A stretch of 64,000 nt of DNA from Methylocystis sp. Sn-Cys (GTDB lineage: Bacteria > Pseudomonadota > Alphaproteobacteria > Rhizobiales > Beijerinckiaceae). The translations under genes and the position numbers were made by a program. Each line of letters begins with the position of its first letter. Positions within the stretch are counted from its first letter, which is position 1. Positions 54,335 to 64,000 of this stretch are shown one piece after another. The notes under the pieces were generated by a model. That model searched no databases, had not been told where the DNA came from, and saw nothing but the letters and a program-made list of their open reading frames with translations. The stretch covers positions 1 through 64,000 of the forward strand of contig NZ_JAERVJ010000007.1 in NCBI RefSeq assembly GCF_016745395.1. The letters run 5' to 3'.

Positions 54335-55110
54335 GCCAGCGCCCCTCCGGTTGCGCGCGGGCCAATGAGCACGTCGCCAGCTTCAATGGTGCGTCGGCCG
54401 TCCGTCGTTTCGAGAACCAGCCGCCCGGAGGCGTCGATGGTCTCGAAGCGCCCTTCGAGCTTTTCGTGGCTCAGCACGACGGTTATGTCCTGTCCGAGCC
54501 CGGCGGCGGAAGCCAGCCATTCCTGCCGGATCTGCGCAAAGCCTTCGCCGCCGTTCCAGAGTTCGAGCGCCTCCGCCATAGCGTCAGAAAAATGCGCAAA
54601 GAACGCCTCCCGCGAGGGGGCTGAAAGCGCCTCGCAGAGCGCGCGCGCCGGATAGGGCGTATCAATGGGCGCATCTACGAGATTGACGCCGACGCCGATG
54701 ATTGCGACCGGCGCCGTCGAGGCGTTCATACATTCGAGGAGAATGCCGCCGAGTTTCGCGCCGTCGAGTAAAAGATCATTCGGCCATTTGAGCTGGAAAG
54801 CGCCATGCTCCGCTAGCGCGCGCAAGGCGCGCATCGCCGCCACCCCGGTAACGAAACCGAGCTCAGGAGCAACGCGCACTTCAGAAAACTCGCCAAAAAC
54901 GAAGCTCGCGTAGAAATTGCCGGGCCGAGAAATCCACTCTCGCCCGAGGCGCCCGCGCCCTTTCGTCTGGCGCGCGGCCACGATCCACAGCGGGCCGCGC
55001 TCGCCGGTCTCGATCAACCGCCGCGCTTCGTCATTGGTCGAGTCGATCTCATCCAGTGAGAGGAGGCGGACGCCTCTTGCGCGCGCAATCGATCCTAACT
55101 GCACGCGCAA
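54331..55110 (-). CDS. birA: Biotin-[acetyl-CoA-carboxylase] ligase
   Basis: BirA biotinylates acetyl-CoA carboxylase. The 259-aa product lacks an N-terminal DNA-binding domain, so it is the class I (non-repressor) form. It shows LLSLDEIDSTNDEARRL, the biotinyl-AMP loop KGRGRLGREWISRPGNFYAS, LKWPNDLLLDGAKLGGILLE and a C-terminal SH3-like segment FETIDASGRLVLETTDGRR. It lies 6 bp after nuoN and overlaps rnj. No ribosome-binding site problem is seen. Confidence 0.96.
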   Translation of the reverse strand: MRVQLGSIARARGVRLLSLDEIDSTNDEARRLIETGERGPLWIVAARQTKGRGRLGREWISRPGNFYASFVFGEFSEVRVAPELGFVTGVAAMRALRALAEHGAFQLKWPNDLLLDGAKLGGILLECMNASTAPVAIIGVGVNLVDAPIDTPYPARALCEALSAPSREAFFAHFSDAMAEALELWNGGEGFAQIRQEWLASAAGLGQDITVVLSHEKLEGRFETIDASGRLVLETTDGRRTIEAGDVLIGPRATGGALA

Positions 55111-55116
55111 GACCTC

Positions 55117-56553
55117 TTAGAAGAGCGATTTTGCGGCGGCGGTCGCCGCATCCATGATCGGCGCCGGATAGACCCAGAAGCCGAGCACCGCGACCGTCGA
55201 CAGCGCAAGCACTGCGCGGACCGCGAGCGGCGAGCGATCGAAGCCGGGAGCCGGCTCGTCGAAATACATGACCTTGACGACGCGCAGATAGTAGAAGGCC
55301 GCAACCGCGGAGGTCAGCACGCCGGTGACGGCGAGCGGATAGAGACCCGCATCCACGGCCGCGAGGAACACATAATATTTCGCGAAGAAGCCGGCGAGCG
55401 GCGGGATGCCCGCGAGCGAGAACATCAGCATCGCGAAGAAGAAGGCCATCAGGCCGTTGGTGCGCGAGAGACCCGCGAGATCCGAGATATTCTCGACGTT
55501 CCGGCCGTTGATCCGCATGGCGAGGATCGCGGCGAAGGAGCCGAGCGTCATCACGAGATAGACCGCGAGATAAACGATCACGCCCTTGACGCCCGCCTCA
55601 CTGCCCGCCGCAAGGCCGATCAGAGCGAAGCCCATATGGCCGATCGACGAATAGGCCATCAGACGCTTGATGTTGTTCTGGCCAATCGCTGCAAAGGAGC
55701 CGAGCAGCGTCGAGGCGATGGCGAGGAAGATGATGATCTGACGCCACTGGGACGTGATCGCCGGGAAGGCCGTAATCACAAAGCGCGCGGTGATGGCGAA
55801 GGCCGCCATTTTGGCCGAAGACGCGAAGAAGGTCGTGACCGGCGTCGGCGCGCCCTCATAGACGTCCGGGGTCCACATATGGAAAGGCGCGGCCGAAATC
55901 TTGAAGGCGAGGCCGGCCAGGACGAAGACGAGGCCGAAGATCACGCCAACCGGCGGCTGCTCGGTAACGGCCTGGGCGATGCCCGCGAAAGACACCGTGC
56001 CGGAGAAGCCATAGAGCAGCGACGAACCGTAAAGCATCATGCCGGACGACAAAGCGCCGAGCACGAAATACTTCAGGCCCGCTTCCGACGCCCGGCCATC
56101 GTCACGCGCGAAGGCCGCCATGACGTAGAGCGCGAGCGACATCAGCTCGAGCCCAAGATAGAGCGCGATCAGATTGTCGGCGGAGATCAGCAGCATCATG
56201 CCCAGCGTCGAGAGCATGACGAGGACGGGATATTCGAATTTCTCGAGCCCATTGCGCTGCAGCCAATCGACCGACAGCAGGATCGACGCCATGGCGCCGA
56301 CGAGCGTGAGGACCTTCAGAAAGCGCGAGAAGGCGTCGTCGATGAAGGCGCCGTCAAAAACGGTCACGTCCACCTGCTTGCTCGACAACAGGATGACGAC
56401 GATGGCGAGGCCGAGGATGCCGACAGCCATCTCGTCGACGAGGCTGAAACCCTTCTCGCCGCGAAAGGCGCCGATCAGGATCAACAGCATCACGCCGATG
56501 GCCAGGATGACCTCGGGAAGGAAGTGATGCGTGAGTTCTGCGAAGAAGGGCAT
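55117..56553 (-). CDS. nuoN: NADH-quinone oxidoreductase subunit N
   Basis: NuoN is one of three antiporter-like proton-pumping subunits of complex I. The 478-aa protein has about fourteen membrane segments and the conserved MSLALYVMAAFARDDGRASEAGLKYFVLGALSSGMMLYG, discontinuous-helix KISAAPFHMWTPDVYEGAPT and KRLMAYSSIGHMGFALIG-type motifs, each within its usual place. It is followed by birA 6 bp downstream. Confidence 0.97.
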   Translation of the reverse strand: MPFFAELTHHFLPEVILAIGVMLLILIGAFRGEKGFSLVDEMAVGILGLAIVVILLSSKQVDVTVFDGAFIDDAFSRFLKVLTLVGAMASILLSVDWLQRNGLEKFEYPVLVMLSTLGMMLLISADNLIALYLGLELMSLALYVMAAFARDDGRASEAGLKYFVLGALSSGMMLYGSSLLYGFSGTVSFAGIAQAVTEQPPVGVIFGLVFVLAGLAFKISAAPFHMWTPDVYEGAPTPVTTFFASSAKMAAFAITARFVITAFPAITSQWRQIIIFLAIASTLLGSFAAIGQNNIKRLMAYSSIGHMGFALIGLAAGSEAGVKGVIVYLAVYLVMTLGSFAAILAMRINGRNVENISDLAGLSRTNGLMAFFFAMLMFSLAGIPPLAGFFAKYYVFLAAVDAGLYPLAVTGVLTSAVAAFYYLRVVKVMYFDEPAPGFDRSPLAVRAVLALSTVAVLGFWVYPAPIMDAATAAAKSLF

Positions 56554-56565
56554 ATGAACAGTCCG

Positions 56566-58074
56566 TCAGTGGCCGGCGGCGGCGAGCTTCACCGCGTCGA
56601 GCAGCGCCGTATGGGATTGGATGAGATGATCGACCGAGGCCTGCGTCGAGGCGAGGATCTGCCCCGGCAGCACGCCGTAATAGATCGTCAGAACGACTAG
56701 CGGCGCAAAGATCAGCATCTCGCGCGGCGACAGATCGACGAGGTCCTTGAGGCTCGCCTTCTCCAGCGCGCCGAAGACGACCCGGCGATAGAGATAGAGC
56801 GCATAGGCCGCAGAGAAGATCACGCCGGTCGCCGCGAAGAGCGCCACCCAGCTATTGGCCTTGAAGGCGCCGGCGAGCGTCAGGAATTCGCCGATGAAGC
56901 CCGTGGTGCCCGGCAGGCCGACATTGGCCATGGTGAAGAGCATGAACACGAAGGCGTAAACCGGCATGCGGTTCACGATGCCGCCATAGGCCGCGATCTC
57001 GCGCGTATGCATGCGATCGTAGATGACGCCGACGCAAAGGAAGAGCGCGCCCGCGACCAGGCCGTGCGAGATCATCTGGAACATCGCGCCCTGCACGCCC
57101 TGCGGGTTCAGCGTGAAGAGGCCCATCGTCACATAGCCCATATGGGCGACGGAGGAGTAAGCGATGAGCTTCTTGATGTCCTCCTGCACCAGCGCGACGA
57201 GCGAGGTGTAGATGATCGCGATGATCGACATCGCATAGATGAGCGGCGCGAAATAGACCGAAGCGTCGGGGAACATCGGCAGCGAGAAGCGGATGAAGCC
57301 GTAGCCGCCCATCTTCAGAAGGATCGCCGCCAGAATGACCGAACCCGCCGTCGGCGCCTCGACGTGGGCGTCGGGCAGCCAGGTATGAACCGGCCACATC
57401 GGCATCTTCACCGCGAAAGAGGCGAAGAAGGCCAGCCACAGCCAGGTCTGCATGTTCTTCGGGAAATCGGTCTTCAACAGCACCGTGATGTCGGTCGTAT
57501 GCGCGTGATTATACATCGCGAGGATCGCGACCAGCATCAGCAGCGAACCGGCGAGCGTGTAGAGGAAGAATTTGAAGCTCGCGTAGACGCGCCGCTTGCC
57601 GCCCCAAATGCCGATGATCAGGAACATCGGAATGAGGCCGCCCTCGAAGAAGAGATAGAAGAGGACGAGGTCCAGCGCGCAGAAGACGCCGATCATGAGC
57701 GTCTCGAGCACGAGGAAGGCGAGCATATATTCCCGCACCCGCTTCGTGACCGACTCGAAGGAAGCCAGGATCGAGAACGGCATGATGAAGGTGGTGAGCA
57801 GGACGAGCGGCATCGAAATGCCGTCGACGCCGAGCTTGTAGATCAGGCCCGAGCCGAACCAGTTCTTTTCCTCGACGAACTGAAAGCCCGGGTTCGACGT
57901 ATCGAAGCCCGCCCAAATGTAGAGCGACAGGGCGAAGGTGACGAGCGTCGTCAGCAGCGTCGCCCAGCGGATGTTGCGCAGGCTCGCCTCGTCGTCGCCC
58001 TTCTGCGTCAGCAGAAAGGCTGCGCCCACCAGCGGTAGAAACGTAAGGCCGGTAAGAATGCCGAACCCAAACAT
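56566..58074 (-). CDS. nuoM: NADH-quinone oxidoreductase subunit M
   Basis: NuoM is an antiporter-like subunit of complex I. The 502-aa product has about fourteen membrane segments, the conserved Glu in [20 protein letters not shown], the Lys-bearing [20 protein letters not shown] and [18 protein letters not shown]. Its start overlaps the nuoL stop by one base (TGATG), so the two are translationally coupled. Confidence 0.97.
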   Translation of the reverse strand: MFGFGILTGLTFLPLVGAAFLLTQKGDDEASLRNIRWATLLTTLVTFALSLYIWAGFDTSNPGFQFVEEKNWFGSGLIYKLGVDGISMPLVLLTTFIMPFSILASFESVTKRVREYMLAFLVLETLMIGVFCALDLVLFYLFFEGGLIPMFLIIGIWGGKRRVYASFKFFLYTLAGSLLMLVAILAMYNHAHTTDITVLLKTDFPKNMQTWLWLAFFASFAVKMPMWPVHTWLPDAHVEAPTAGSVILAAILLKMGGYGFIRFSLPMFPDASVYFAPLIYAMSIIAIIYTSLVALVQEDIKKLIAYSSVAHMGYVTMGLFTLNPQGVQGAMFQMISHGLVAGALFLCVGVIYDRMHTREIAAYGGIVNRMPVYAFVFMLFTMANVGLPGTTGFIGEFLTLAGAFKANSWVALFAATGVIFSAAYALYLYRRVVFGALEKASLKDLVDLSPREMLIFAPLVVLTIYYGVLPGQILASTQASVDHLIQSHTALLDAVKLAAAGH

Positions 58075-60086
58075 CAGCGCAGCCCTCCGGCGACGAAATA
58101 AGTGACGATAGCGGCGACGCCGATGAGCATGGCGAAGGCGTAGTTGTAGATGAAGCCGGTCTGCAGACGGACGGCGATCTTGGCGCCGTCGGCGACGCGC
58201 GCGGCCACGCCGTCCGGGCCCAGCCCGTCGATGATGGCGCCGTCGCCGCCCTTCCAGAACAGACGGCCGATCACGAAGGCCGGCTTCACGAAGATCGCGT
58301 CATAGAGCTCGTCGAAATACCACTTGTTGAGCAGGAACTGGTAGAGGCGCGGGAAAGCGCCCGCGAGTTGCTGCGCGGTTCCGGGCTTCAGCACATAGAC
58401 GTAGAGCGCCACGAGGAAGCCCAGCACCATCATTGCCGTGGGCGAATAGCCGGCCCAGGCGGGGATGCTGTGCATCTCGTGCAGCACCTCATTGTGCTCG
58501 CTCGTGAACAGCGCGCCCTTCCAGAATTCGCCGTAAGCATGGCCGGCGAAATAGGGCTCGAAGATGTAGCCCGCGCCAATCGCTCCGACGGCGAGAACCG
58601 CAAGCGGGATCAGCATGACGATCGGCGACTCATGCGGCGCATGATGCCCATGCCCGTGATCGTCGTGACCATGCGCGTGATCGTCGTGAGCGGCGGTCTC
58701 CGCGTCATGCGTGTGATGCGGCGCCTCATGCCCCGCGCGATGACCGAAGAAGGTCATGAACACCAGGCGCCAGGAGTAGAAGGAGGTCAGACCCGCCGCA
58801 ACCACCGTCGAGACAAAGCCGAGCATCGCAGCCGTGCTGTGGCCGCTCGCCGCAAAGGCCGCCTCGATGATGCCGTCCTTGGAGAAGTAGCCCGCGGTCA
58901 AGGGGAAGCCCGTCAGCGCCAACGTGCCGATGGTCATCATGGCGAAGGTGAAGGGAATGTCCTTCCGCAGCCCGCCCATGTTGCGCATGTCCTGCTCGTG
59001 ATGCATCGCATGGATGACCGAGCCGGCGCCCAAGAAGAGCAGCGCCTTGAAGAAGGCGTGCGTGAAGAGGTGGAACACGCCGAGCGAATAGGCGCCGACG
59101 CCCTCGGCGACGAACATATAGCCGAGCTGCGAACAGGTCGAATAAGCGATGACGCGCTTGATGTCGTTTTGGACCAGACCGACCGTCGCGGCGAAGAAGG
59201 CGGTGACGGCGCCGATGACCGTCACGAACGCGAGGGCGGCCGGCGCATGCTCGAAGATCGGCGACAGACGCGCGACCATGAAGACGCCGGCGGTGACCAT
59301 GGTGGCGGCGTGGATGAGCGCCGAGACCGGGGTCGGGCCTTCCATGGCGTCCGGCAGCCAGGTGTGCAGGAAGAACTGCGCCGACTTGCCCATCGCGCCG
59401 ACGAAGAGAAGGAAGGCGGCGATCGTCAGCGCATCGACGTCGAGACCGAACACATGGATCGGCTTGCCGGCGAGGCCGGGCACAGCGGCGAAGACCTCGT
59501 TGAAGGTCAGCGACTGGGTGAGCTGGAAGATCAGGAAGATCCCGAGCGCAAAACCGAAATCGCCGACGCGGTTGACGACGAAGGCTTTGATGGCGGCGGC
59601 GCAGGCCGAGGGCTTCTCATACCAGAAGCCGATCAGCAGGTAAGACGCGAGACCCACGCCTTCCCAGCCGAAGAACATCTGCACGAGATTGTCGGCCGTC
59701 ACCAGCGTGAGCATGGCGAAGGTGAAGAGCGACAGATAGGCGAAGAAGCGCGGACGCGACGGATCCTCATGCATATAGCCGATCGAATAAAGGTGCACGA
59801 GGCTCGACACGGTGGTCACGACGACGAGCATCACCGCTGTCAGCGTATCGACGCGCAGCGCCCAATCGACCTTCAGCGCCCCGACCGTCATCCAGTTCGC
59901 GAGCACCGGCGTGAAGCCGTGGTTATGGCCGAGCGCGACGTCGACGAAGGTGATCCACGACATGGCCGCGGAGGCGAACAGCAAGCCCGTGGTGACGAGC
60001 TCCGAAGGGCGCGGCCCGATCTTGCGCCCGAAGACGCCGGCGATCAGGAAGCCGAGCAGCGGCAGGAAGACGATTGCTTGGATCAT
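58074..60086 (-). CDS. nuoL: NADH-quinone oxidoreductase subunit L
   Basis: NuoL is the largest antiporter-like subunit, with the long lateral helix at its C-terminus. The 670-aa product has [40 protein letters not shown] and [19 protein letters not shown] His/Asp-rich insert (about residues 445-480, [20 protein letters not shown] then GHGHHAPH) interrupts the late loop, a frequent and variable feature in alphaproteobacteria that could bind metal. nuoK precedes it by 9 bp. Confidence 0.97.
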   Translation of the reverse strand: MIQAIVFLPLLGFLIAGVFGRKIGPRPSELVTTGLLFASAAMSWITFVDVALGHNHGFTPVLANWMTVGALKVDWALRVDTLTAVMLVVVTTVSSLVHLYSIGYMHEDPSRPRFFAYLSLFTFAMLTLVTADNLVQMFFGWEGVGLASYLLIGFWYEKPSACAAAIKAFVVNRVGDFGFALGIFLIFQLTQSLTFNEVFAAVPGLAGKPIHVFGLDVDALTIAAFLLFVGAMGKSAQFFLHTWLPDAMEGPTPVSALIHAATMVTAGVFMVARLSPIFEHAPAALAFVTVIGAVTAFFAATVGLVQNDIKRVIAYSTCSQLGYMFVAEGVGAYSLGVFHLFTHAFFKALLFLGAGSVIHAMHHEQDMRNMGGLRKDIPFTFAMMTIGTLALTGFPLTAGYFSKDGIIEAAFAASGHSTAAMLGFVSTVVAAGLTSFYSWRLVFMTFFGHRAGHEAPHHTHDAETAAHDDHAHGHDDHGHGHHAPHESPIVMLIPLAVLAVGAIGAGYIFEPYFAGHAYGEFWKGALFTSEHNEVLHEMHSIPAWAGYSPTAMMVLGFLVALYVYVLKPGTAQQLAGAFPRLYQFLLNKWYFDELYDAIFVKPAFVIGRLFWKGGDGAIIDGLGPDGVAARVADGAKIAVRLQTGFIYNYAFAMLIGVAAIVTYFVAGGLR

Positions 60087-60095
60087 CGCTCTAGA

Positions 60096-60404
60096 TCAGC
60101 CCTTCAAGGAATTGATGTCTTCGACCGCGATGGTGCCGCGGTTGCGATAGAAGGCGACGAGGATCGCGAGGCCGATCGCGGCCTCCGCCGCCGCCACGGT
60201 GAGCACGAAGAGCGCGAACACCTGGCCGACGAGGTCGCCGAGCGACTGCGAGAAGGCCACGAAATTCAGATTCACCGACAAGAGGATCAGCTCCACCGAC
60301 ATCAGAATGACGATGATGTTCTTGCGGTTGAGAATGATGCCCGCGACGCCGAGCGTGAACAGGATCGCAGCGACGACGAGGTAATGTGTCAGGCCGATGG
60401 TCAT
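60096..60404 (-). CDS. nuoK: NADH-quinone oxidoreductase subunit K
   Basis: NuoK is a three-helix membrane subunit of complex I. The 102-aa product begins [20 protein letters not shown] and has the conserved Glu in [17 protein letters not shown] and [20 protein letters not shown]. Length is typical. It lies between nuoJ and nuoL, 12 bp and 9 bp away. Confidence 0.97.
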   Translation of the reverse strand: MTIGLTHYLVVAAILFTLGVAGIILNRKNIIVILMSVELILLSVNLNFVAFSQSLGDLVGQVFALFVLTVAAAEAAIGLAILVAFYRNRGTIAVEDINSLKG

Positions 60405-60416
60405 GGTCTTTCCTCG

Positions 60417-61019
60417 TTAGACGCCCGTCCGGAACGGAACCTTCTTGACTTCAATGACATTCTTCGCGTTGCGCGCGTTCTGCGCCGCGATGTTCTGCCG
60501 CTTGACGTTCGGCTTGTGATGCAGCGTCAGAACGATCGCGCCGATCATGGCCGTGAGCAGCACCAGCGCCGACGCCTGGAAGAAGATCACATATTTTGTG
60601 TAGAGCACCTGCCCCAGCGCGGCGGTGTTCGAGACATTGGCGGCGATCGGCGTCTCGAGGAGATTTTTCGAAGCGCTCGACGGCTGCCAGCCCACGGCGA
60701 CCATGCCGAGCTCGGCGAGCACGACGACGCCGACAGCCGCGCCGACTGGCAGATATTTCGAGAAGCCCTGCTTCAACTCCGCGAAGTCGACGTCGAGCAT
60801 CATGACGACGAAGAGGAAGAGCACCGCCACCGCGCCGACATAGACCACGATCAGCAGCATCGCGAGGAATTCGGCGCCCGCCAGCAGGAAGAGTCCCGCG
60901 CCGTTGCAGAAGGCGAGGATCAGGAACAGCACCGAAATCACCGGATTGCGGGCGAAGATCACCACGCAGGCCGACGCGATCATGATCGTCGCGAAGAGGT
61001 AGAAAAATACAGCCGCCAC
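60417..61019 (-). CDS. nuoJ: NADH-quinone oxidoreductase subunit J
   Basis: NuoJ is a five-helix membrane subunit. The 200-aa product begins MAAVFFYLFATIMIASACVV, has FLLAGAEFLAMLLIVVYVGAVAVLFLFVVMM, where the pi-bulge helix lies, and a C-terminal basic cytoplasmic tail (KNVIEVKKVPFRTGV). It is followed 12 bp later by nuoK and preceded by nuoI. Confidence 0.97.
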   Translation of the reverse strand: MAAVFFYLFATIMIASACVVIFARNPVISVLFLILAFCNGAGLFLLAGAEFLAMLLIVVYVGAVAVLFLFVVMMLDVDFAELKQGFSKYLPVGAAVGVVVLAELGMVAVGWQPSSASKNLLETPIAANVSNTAALGQVLYTKYVIFFQASALVLLTAMIGAIVLTLHHKPNVKRQNIAAQNARNAKNVIEVKKVPFRTGV

Positions 61020-61067
61020 GGCCTCATCCTCTCATCAAGAGCCGCGCGAGGCGGCTCGTATCGTTCC

Positions 61068-61556
61068 TTACCGGTAGGGCGCGTCCAGCGCGATGTTGCG
61101 CGCGAGCTCGCGTTCCCAACGGGCGCCGTTCTCGAGCAGGCGCTCCTTGGTGTAGTAGAGCTCCTCGCGCGTCTCGGTCGCGAATTCCTGGTTCGGCCCC
61201 TCGACGATGGCGTCGACCGGGCAGGCTTCCTGGCAGAAGCCGCAATAGATGCACTTCACCATGTCGATGTCGTAGCGCGTCGTGCGGCGGGTGCCGTCGT
61301 TGCGGCGCGGGCCGGCCTCGATGGTGATGGCCTGGGCGGGGCAGATCGCCTCGCAGAGCTTGCAGGCGATGCAGCGCTCTTCGCCATTGGGGTAGCGTCG
61401 CAGCGCGTGCTCGCCGCGGAAGCGTGGCGAAATCGGGTTGCGCTCATGCGGATAGTTGATGGTCGCCTTCGGCTTGAAGAAGTAGCGCATCGACAGCAGG
61501 AAGGCGCCGACGAACTCGGAGAGGAAGAGCGACTTTGCGGCTGTGTCCAGTCTCAT
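61068..61556 (-). CDS. nuoI: NADH-quinone oxidoreductase subunit I
   Basis: NuoI carries the N6a and N6b [4Fe-4S] clusters. The 162-aa product has both motifs, [16 protein letters not shown] and [16 protein letters not shown], the N-terminal amphipathic helix and the [18 protein letters not shown] linker. It lies 3 bp after nuoH and 48 bp before nuoJ. Confidence 0.97.
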   Translation of the reverse strand: MRLDTAAKSLFLSEFVGAFLLSMRYFFKPKATINYPHERNPISPRFRGEHALRRYPNGEERCIACKLCEAICPAQAITIEAGPRRNDGTRRTTRYDIDMVKCIYCGFCQEACPVDAIVEGPNQEFATETREELYYTKERLLENGARWERELARNIALDAPYR

Positions 61557-61559
61557 GAC

Positions 61560-62606
61560 TTAGCTCGCGATCAGGCCGGGGCCGAATTGAAGGGCCGCAG
61601 CGACGACGATGACCATGACGAGCGAGATCGGCAGGAAGACTTTCCAACCGAGGCGCATGAGCTGATCGTACCGGTAACGCGGCACGAAAGCCTTCACCAT
61701 GGCGAAGAAGAAGAAGAAGAAGCTGACCTTCAGGATGAACCAGATCACGCCCGGCACGAGGGTGAAAGGCGCGATGTTCACCGGCGGCAGCCAGCCTCCG
61801 AAGAAGAGGATCGTCAGCAGCGCGCACATGGTCACGATCGCCACGTATTCGGCGAGCATGAACAGCACGTAGGGCGTCGCCGAATATTCGATCATGAAGC
61901 CCGCAACGAGCTCCGACTCGGCTTCGACGAGGTCGAAAGGCGGGCGGTTCGTTTCAGCCAGCGCCGAGACGAAGAAGATGATGAACATCGGGAAGAGACG
62001 CAGCCAATACCAGCCGGCCATGCCGTAGGACGTGTCCTGCGCGCGGACGATGTCGGTCAGGTTCAGCGAGCCGGCGCAGAGCAGCACGGTGATGATGACG
62101 AAGCCGATCGAGACTTCGTAGGACACCATCTGCGCGGCGGAGCGCAGCGCCGACAGGAAGGGATATTTCGAGTTCGACGCCCAGCCGCCCATGATCACGC
62201 CATAGACGCCCAGCGACGACAGCGCGAAGATGTAGAGGATGCCGACATTGATGTCGCCGACGACCCAGCCGCCGTCCGACACAGGGATAACCGCCCAGGC
62301 GGCGATGGACAGCGTCGCCATGATGAAGGGCGCGAACAGGAACACGCCCTTGTTCGCCGTATCCGGGATCACCGGCTCCTTGAGCGCGAATTTGATGAAA
62401 TCCGCGAAGCTCTGCAGCAGGCCCCAGGGACCGACGACGTTCGGGCCGCGACGCAACTGCACCGCCGCCCAGATCTTGCGGTCGGCGAGAATGACATAGG
62501 CGACATAGATCAAGAGCACGACGGCAATGAGCACGCTCTTGATGAGCGCGAGCAGAACCGGGCTCTCGGCGAGATAGGCAGTGATGGCGTTCATCCAATC
62601 GCTCAC
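61560..62606 (-). CDS. nuoH: NADH-quinone oxidoreductase subunit H
   Basis: NuoH forms the quinone-binding membrane subunit next to the peripheral arm. The 348-aa product has eight or nine membrane segments, the conserved [19 protein letters not shown] loop and [20 protein letters not shown]. It lies 10 bp after nuoG and 3 bp before nuoI, as usual. Confidence 0.97.
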   Translation of the reverse strand: MSDWMNAITAYLAESPVLLALIKSVLIAVVLLIYVAYVILADRKIWAAVQLRRGPNVVGPWGLLQSFADFIKFALKEPVIPDTANKGVFLFAPFIMATLSIAAWAVIPVSDGGWVVGDINVGILYIFALSSLGVYGVIMGGWASNSKYPFLSALRSAAQMVSYEVSIGFVIITVLLCAGSLNLTDIVRAQDTSYGMAGWYWLRLFPMFIIFFVSALAETNRPPFDLVEAESELVAGFMIEYSATPYVLFMLAEYVAIVTMCALLTILFFGGWLPPVNIAPFTLVPGVIWFILKVSFFFFFFAMVKAFVPRYRYDQLMRLGWKVFLPISLVMVIVVAAALQFGPGLIAS

Positions 62607-62616
62607 GTCTTCGCTC

Positions 62617-64000
62617 CTATTCCGCCGCTTGGGCCTGCCGGCCCTGCGCGAGAGCCGAACAATCCGCCATGACCGCCGAGGCGCGCGCGATCGGATTGGT
62701 GAGGTAGAAATCGCCGATCGCGGGGACGAAAGCGTCCTTCATTGCGACGGCCGCATGGCCGGCGAGCTTGACGACATCGCCCGGATTGCCGGCCTCGATC
62801 TGGTCGATGCGGGCAAAATGCGGATGCGCCTCGACGAGCTTCTTGCGTAGCTGCGCCAGCGAGTCGAAGGGCAGCGCATGCCCGACCACCGCCGACAAAG
62901 CGCGCAGGACCGCCCAATCCTCGCGGGCTTCGCCCGGCGGGAAGACGACGCGCGAGGCAAGCTGCACGCGGCCCTCTGTGTTCACATAGAGACCGGATTT
63001 TTCCGTATAGGCGGCGCCCGGCAGGATCACGTCGGCGCGATGCGCGCCACGGTCGCCATGCGTGCCGATATAGACGACGAAGGCGCCCGGATCGACCGCG
63101 ATTTCATCCGCGCCCAGCAGGAACAGCAGGTCCATCGCGCCGGCCTTGGCCATCGCCTGCGCATCGAGGCCGCCCTGAGCCGGCGTGAAGCCGAGATCGA
63201 GCGCGCCGACGCGCGAGGCTGCGGTATGCAGCACCGAGAAACCGTTCCAGCCTTCCGCGCTGCTGAGCTTCTGCGCCGCCTGGGCCGAGAGCGCGAGGAT
63301 GGCGTCGCCGTCGGGACGCGACAGAGCGCCCTGCCCCACGATCACCAGAAGCTTGCCGACCGGCTTCGCCTCCTGGATGAAGCGCAGCAGCGAATCCGGG
63401 CCGGCGCCGATATAGTCGTAGTCATAGGTGAGATCGGCCTTCTCGCCGACCACCGAGATCTTGAGATCGCCCTTCAGCCAGCGCTTGCGGATGCGGGCGT
63501 TGAGAACCGGCGATTCCTTGCGCGGGTTGGAGCCCACGATGAGCAGCGCGTCCGCCTGATCGATGCCGGCGATCGTCGAATTGAAGATGTAGGAGCCGCG
63601 GCCGAATTTCGGATCGAGCTTGGCGCCGTCCTGGCGGCAGTCGAAATTCGGCGAGCCGAGCTGCTGCATCAGCAGCTTTAGCGCGAAAACCTCTTCAGCG
63701 GCGGCAAGGTCGCCCGCGATCGCGCCAGTGCGGCCCGGCGCGCTCGCCTTGCGCTTGGCGGAAATCAGCTCGAAGGCTTCCTTCCAGCTCGCAGGGCGCA
63801 GTCGGCCGTTCTCGCGCACATAGGGGCGATCGAGGCGCTGCGTCTTCAGGCCGTCGACGATCTGGCGGGTCTTGTCGGAGATCCACTCCTCATTCACCGC
63901 GTCATTGACGCGCGGCAGGATGCGGATGACCTCGCGGCCGCGCGAGTCGACGCGGATCGCCGAGCCCAGCGCATCCATGACGTCGATCGTCTCGGTCTTC
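62617..64000 (-). CDS. nuoG: NADH-quinone oxidoreductase subunit G (N-terminus beyond window)
   Basis: NuoG is the large Fe-S subunit of the complex I peripheral arm. The visible part is the C-terminal molybdopterin-oxidoreductase-like domain, including [40 protein letters not shown] and [20 protein letters not shown]. The frame is open to the window end, so the N-terminal [2Fe-2S]/[4Fe-4S] domain lies outside. The last Met in the window (63978) is internal, not the start. It heads the visible nuo run and precedes nuoH by 10 bp. Confidence 0.96.
   Translation of the reverse strand, partial: KTETIDVMDALGSAIRVDSRGREVIRILPRVNDAVNEEWISDKTRQIVDGLKTQRLDRPYVRENGRLRPASWKEAFELISAKRKASAPGRTGAIAGDLAAAEEVFALKLLMQQLGSPNFDCRQDGAKLDPKFGRGSYIFNSTIAGIDQADALLIVGSNPRKESPVLNARIRKRWLKGDLKISVVGEKADLTYDYDYIGAGPDSLLRFIQEAKPVGKLLVIVGQGALSRPDGDAILALSAQAAQKLSSAEGWNGFSVLHTAASRVGALDLGFTPAQGGLDAQAMAKAGAMDLLFLLGADEIAVDPGAFVVYIGTHGDRGAHRADVILPGAAYTEKSGLYVNTEGRVQLASRVVFPPGEAREDWAVLRALSAVVGHALPFDSLAQLRKKLVEAHPHFARIDQIEAGNPGDVVKLAGHAAVAMKDAFVPAIGDFYLTNPIARASAVMADCSALAQGRQAQAAE

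Noticed and set aside
58368-62672. A 1434-codon open frame on the plus strand across nuoL to nuoH
   Set aside because: It is antisense to five well-conserved genes and its product is a Arg/Glu/Asp/His-rich composition without domains, which is the usual shadow of GC-rich coding DNA. No ribosome-binding site or homology pattern supports it.

Overview
The window is high-GC alphaproteobacterial DNA dominated by a very complete molybdenum-nitrogenase island (about 2-32 kb). It is flanked by ordinary chromosomal genes: rplS on the left; gltA, gltX, the EF-P modification genes and the nuo operon on the right. The NifA with its oxygen-responsive cysteine pattern, the nif-linked fixABCX, the Rhizobiales-style nuoG-N/birA/rnj order and the nif accessory set fit a diazotrophic Hyphomicrobiales bacterium. 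A type II methanotroph of the Methylocystis/Methylosinus kind is my best guess, inferred from memory of nif layouts and not proven here. I recognised no rRNA, tRNA, CRISPR array, transposase or phage gene.

Layout. 0-2 kb: rplS, a phasin-like protein, repeats and a dodecin. 2-12 kb: nifA divergent from a long nifB operon (nifB, fdxN, an A-type Fe-S carrier, a TPR protein, the LRV Fe-S protein, two nifZ, nifT, a 90-aa protein, a DegT-fold protein, a [2Fe-2S] ferredoxin, a 70-aa protein, a SIR2-like protein, a thioredoxin-fold ferredoxin), closed by an intrinsic terminator. 12-13 kb: a minus-strand receiver protein and group III truncated globin, divergent from nifH. 13.4-22.9 kb: nifHDK, nifEN, nifX, DUF269, CCE_0567-type protein, ferredoxin III, nifQ. 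23-32 kb: iscA, nifU, nifS, nifV, cysE, nifW, fixABCX and a [2Fe-2S] ferredoxin, again closed by an intrinsic terminator. 32-37 kb: ycjX-like, gltA, gltX. 37.5-40.3 kb: a lower-GC segment with an LRR-kinase and an outer-membrane protein. 40-48 kb: MscS-type channel, epmB, an unknown 526-aa protein, epmA, efp. 48-52.6 kb: a small unknown protein, vsr, a cytosine methyltransferase, a PfkB kinase and a metallophosphoesterase. 52.6-64 kb: rnj, birA and nuoN-M-L-K-J-I-H-G (nuoG cut by the window end).

Regulation visible in the sequence: excellent sigma-54 -24/-12 elements lie before nifB, nifH and iscA-nifU, each with a NifA-type TGT-N10-ACA upstream site. The nifA/nifB and receiver/nifH intergenic regions each carry a second, opposite-facing GG-N10-GC element, so one palindromic NifA site could serve both directions. 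NifB, NifU/S, the A-type carriers, NifE/N, NifX, NifQ and NifV form the FeMo-cofactor route; NifZ and NifW assist component maturation; FixABCX and several ferredoxins supply low-potential electrons.

Most unusual features: three nif-linked proteins have recognisable enzyme or receiver folds but lack the expected key residue: the DegT-fold protein (Gly at the PLP-lysine position), the SIR2-like protein (Leu at the catalytic-His position) and the receiver (Ala at the phospho-Asp position). NifE carries a fused Bfd-like [2Fe-2S] domain. Several families of dispersed palindromic repeats fill nearly all larger gaps. Two form three-copy tandem arrays just beyond the terminators of the nifB and fix operons, and one copy sits in frame inside the methyltransferase gene.
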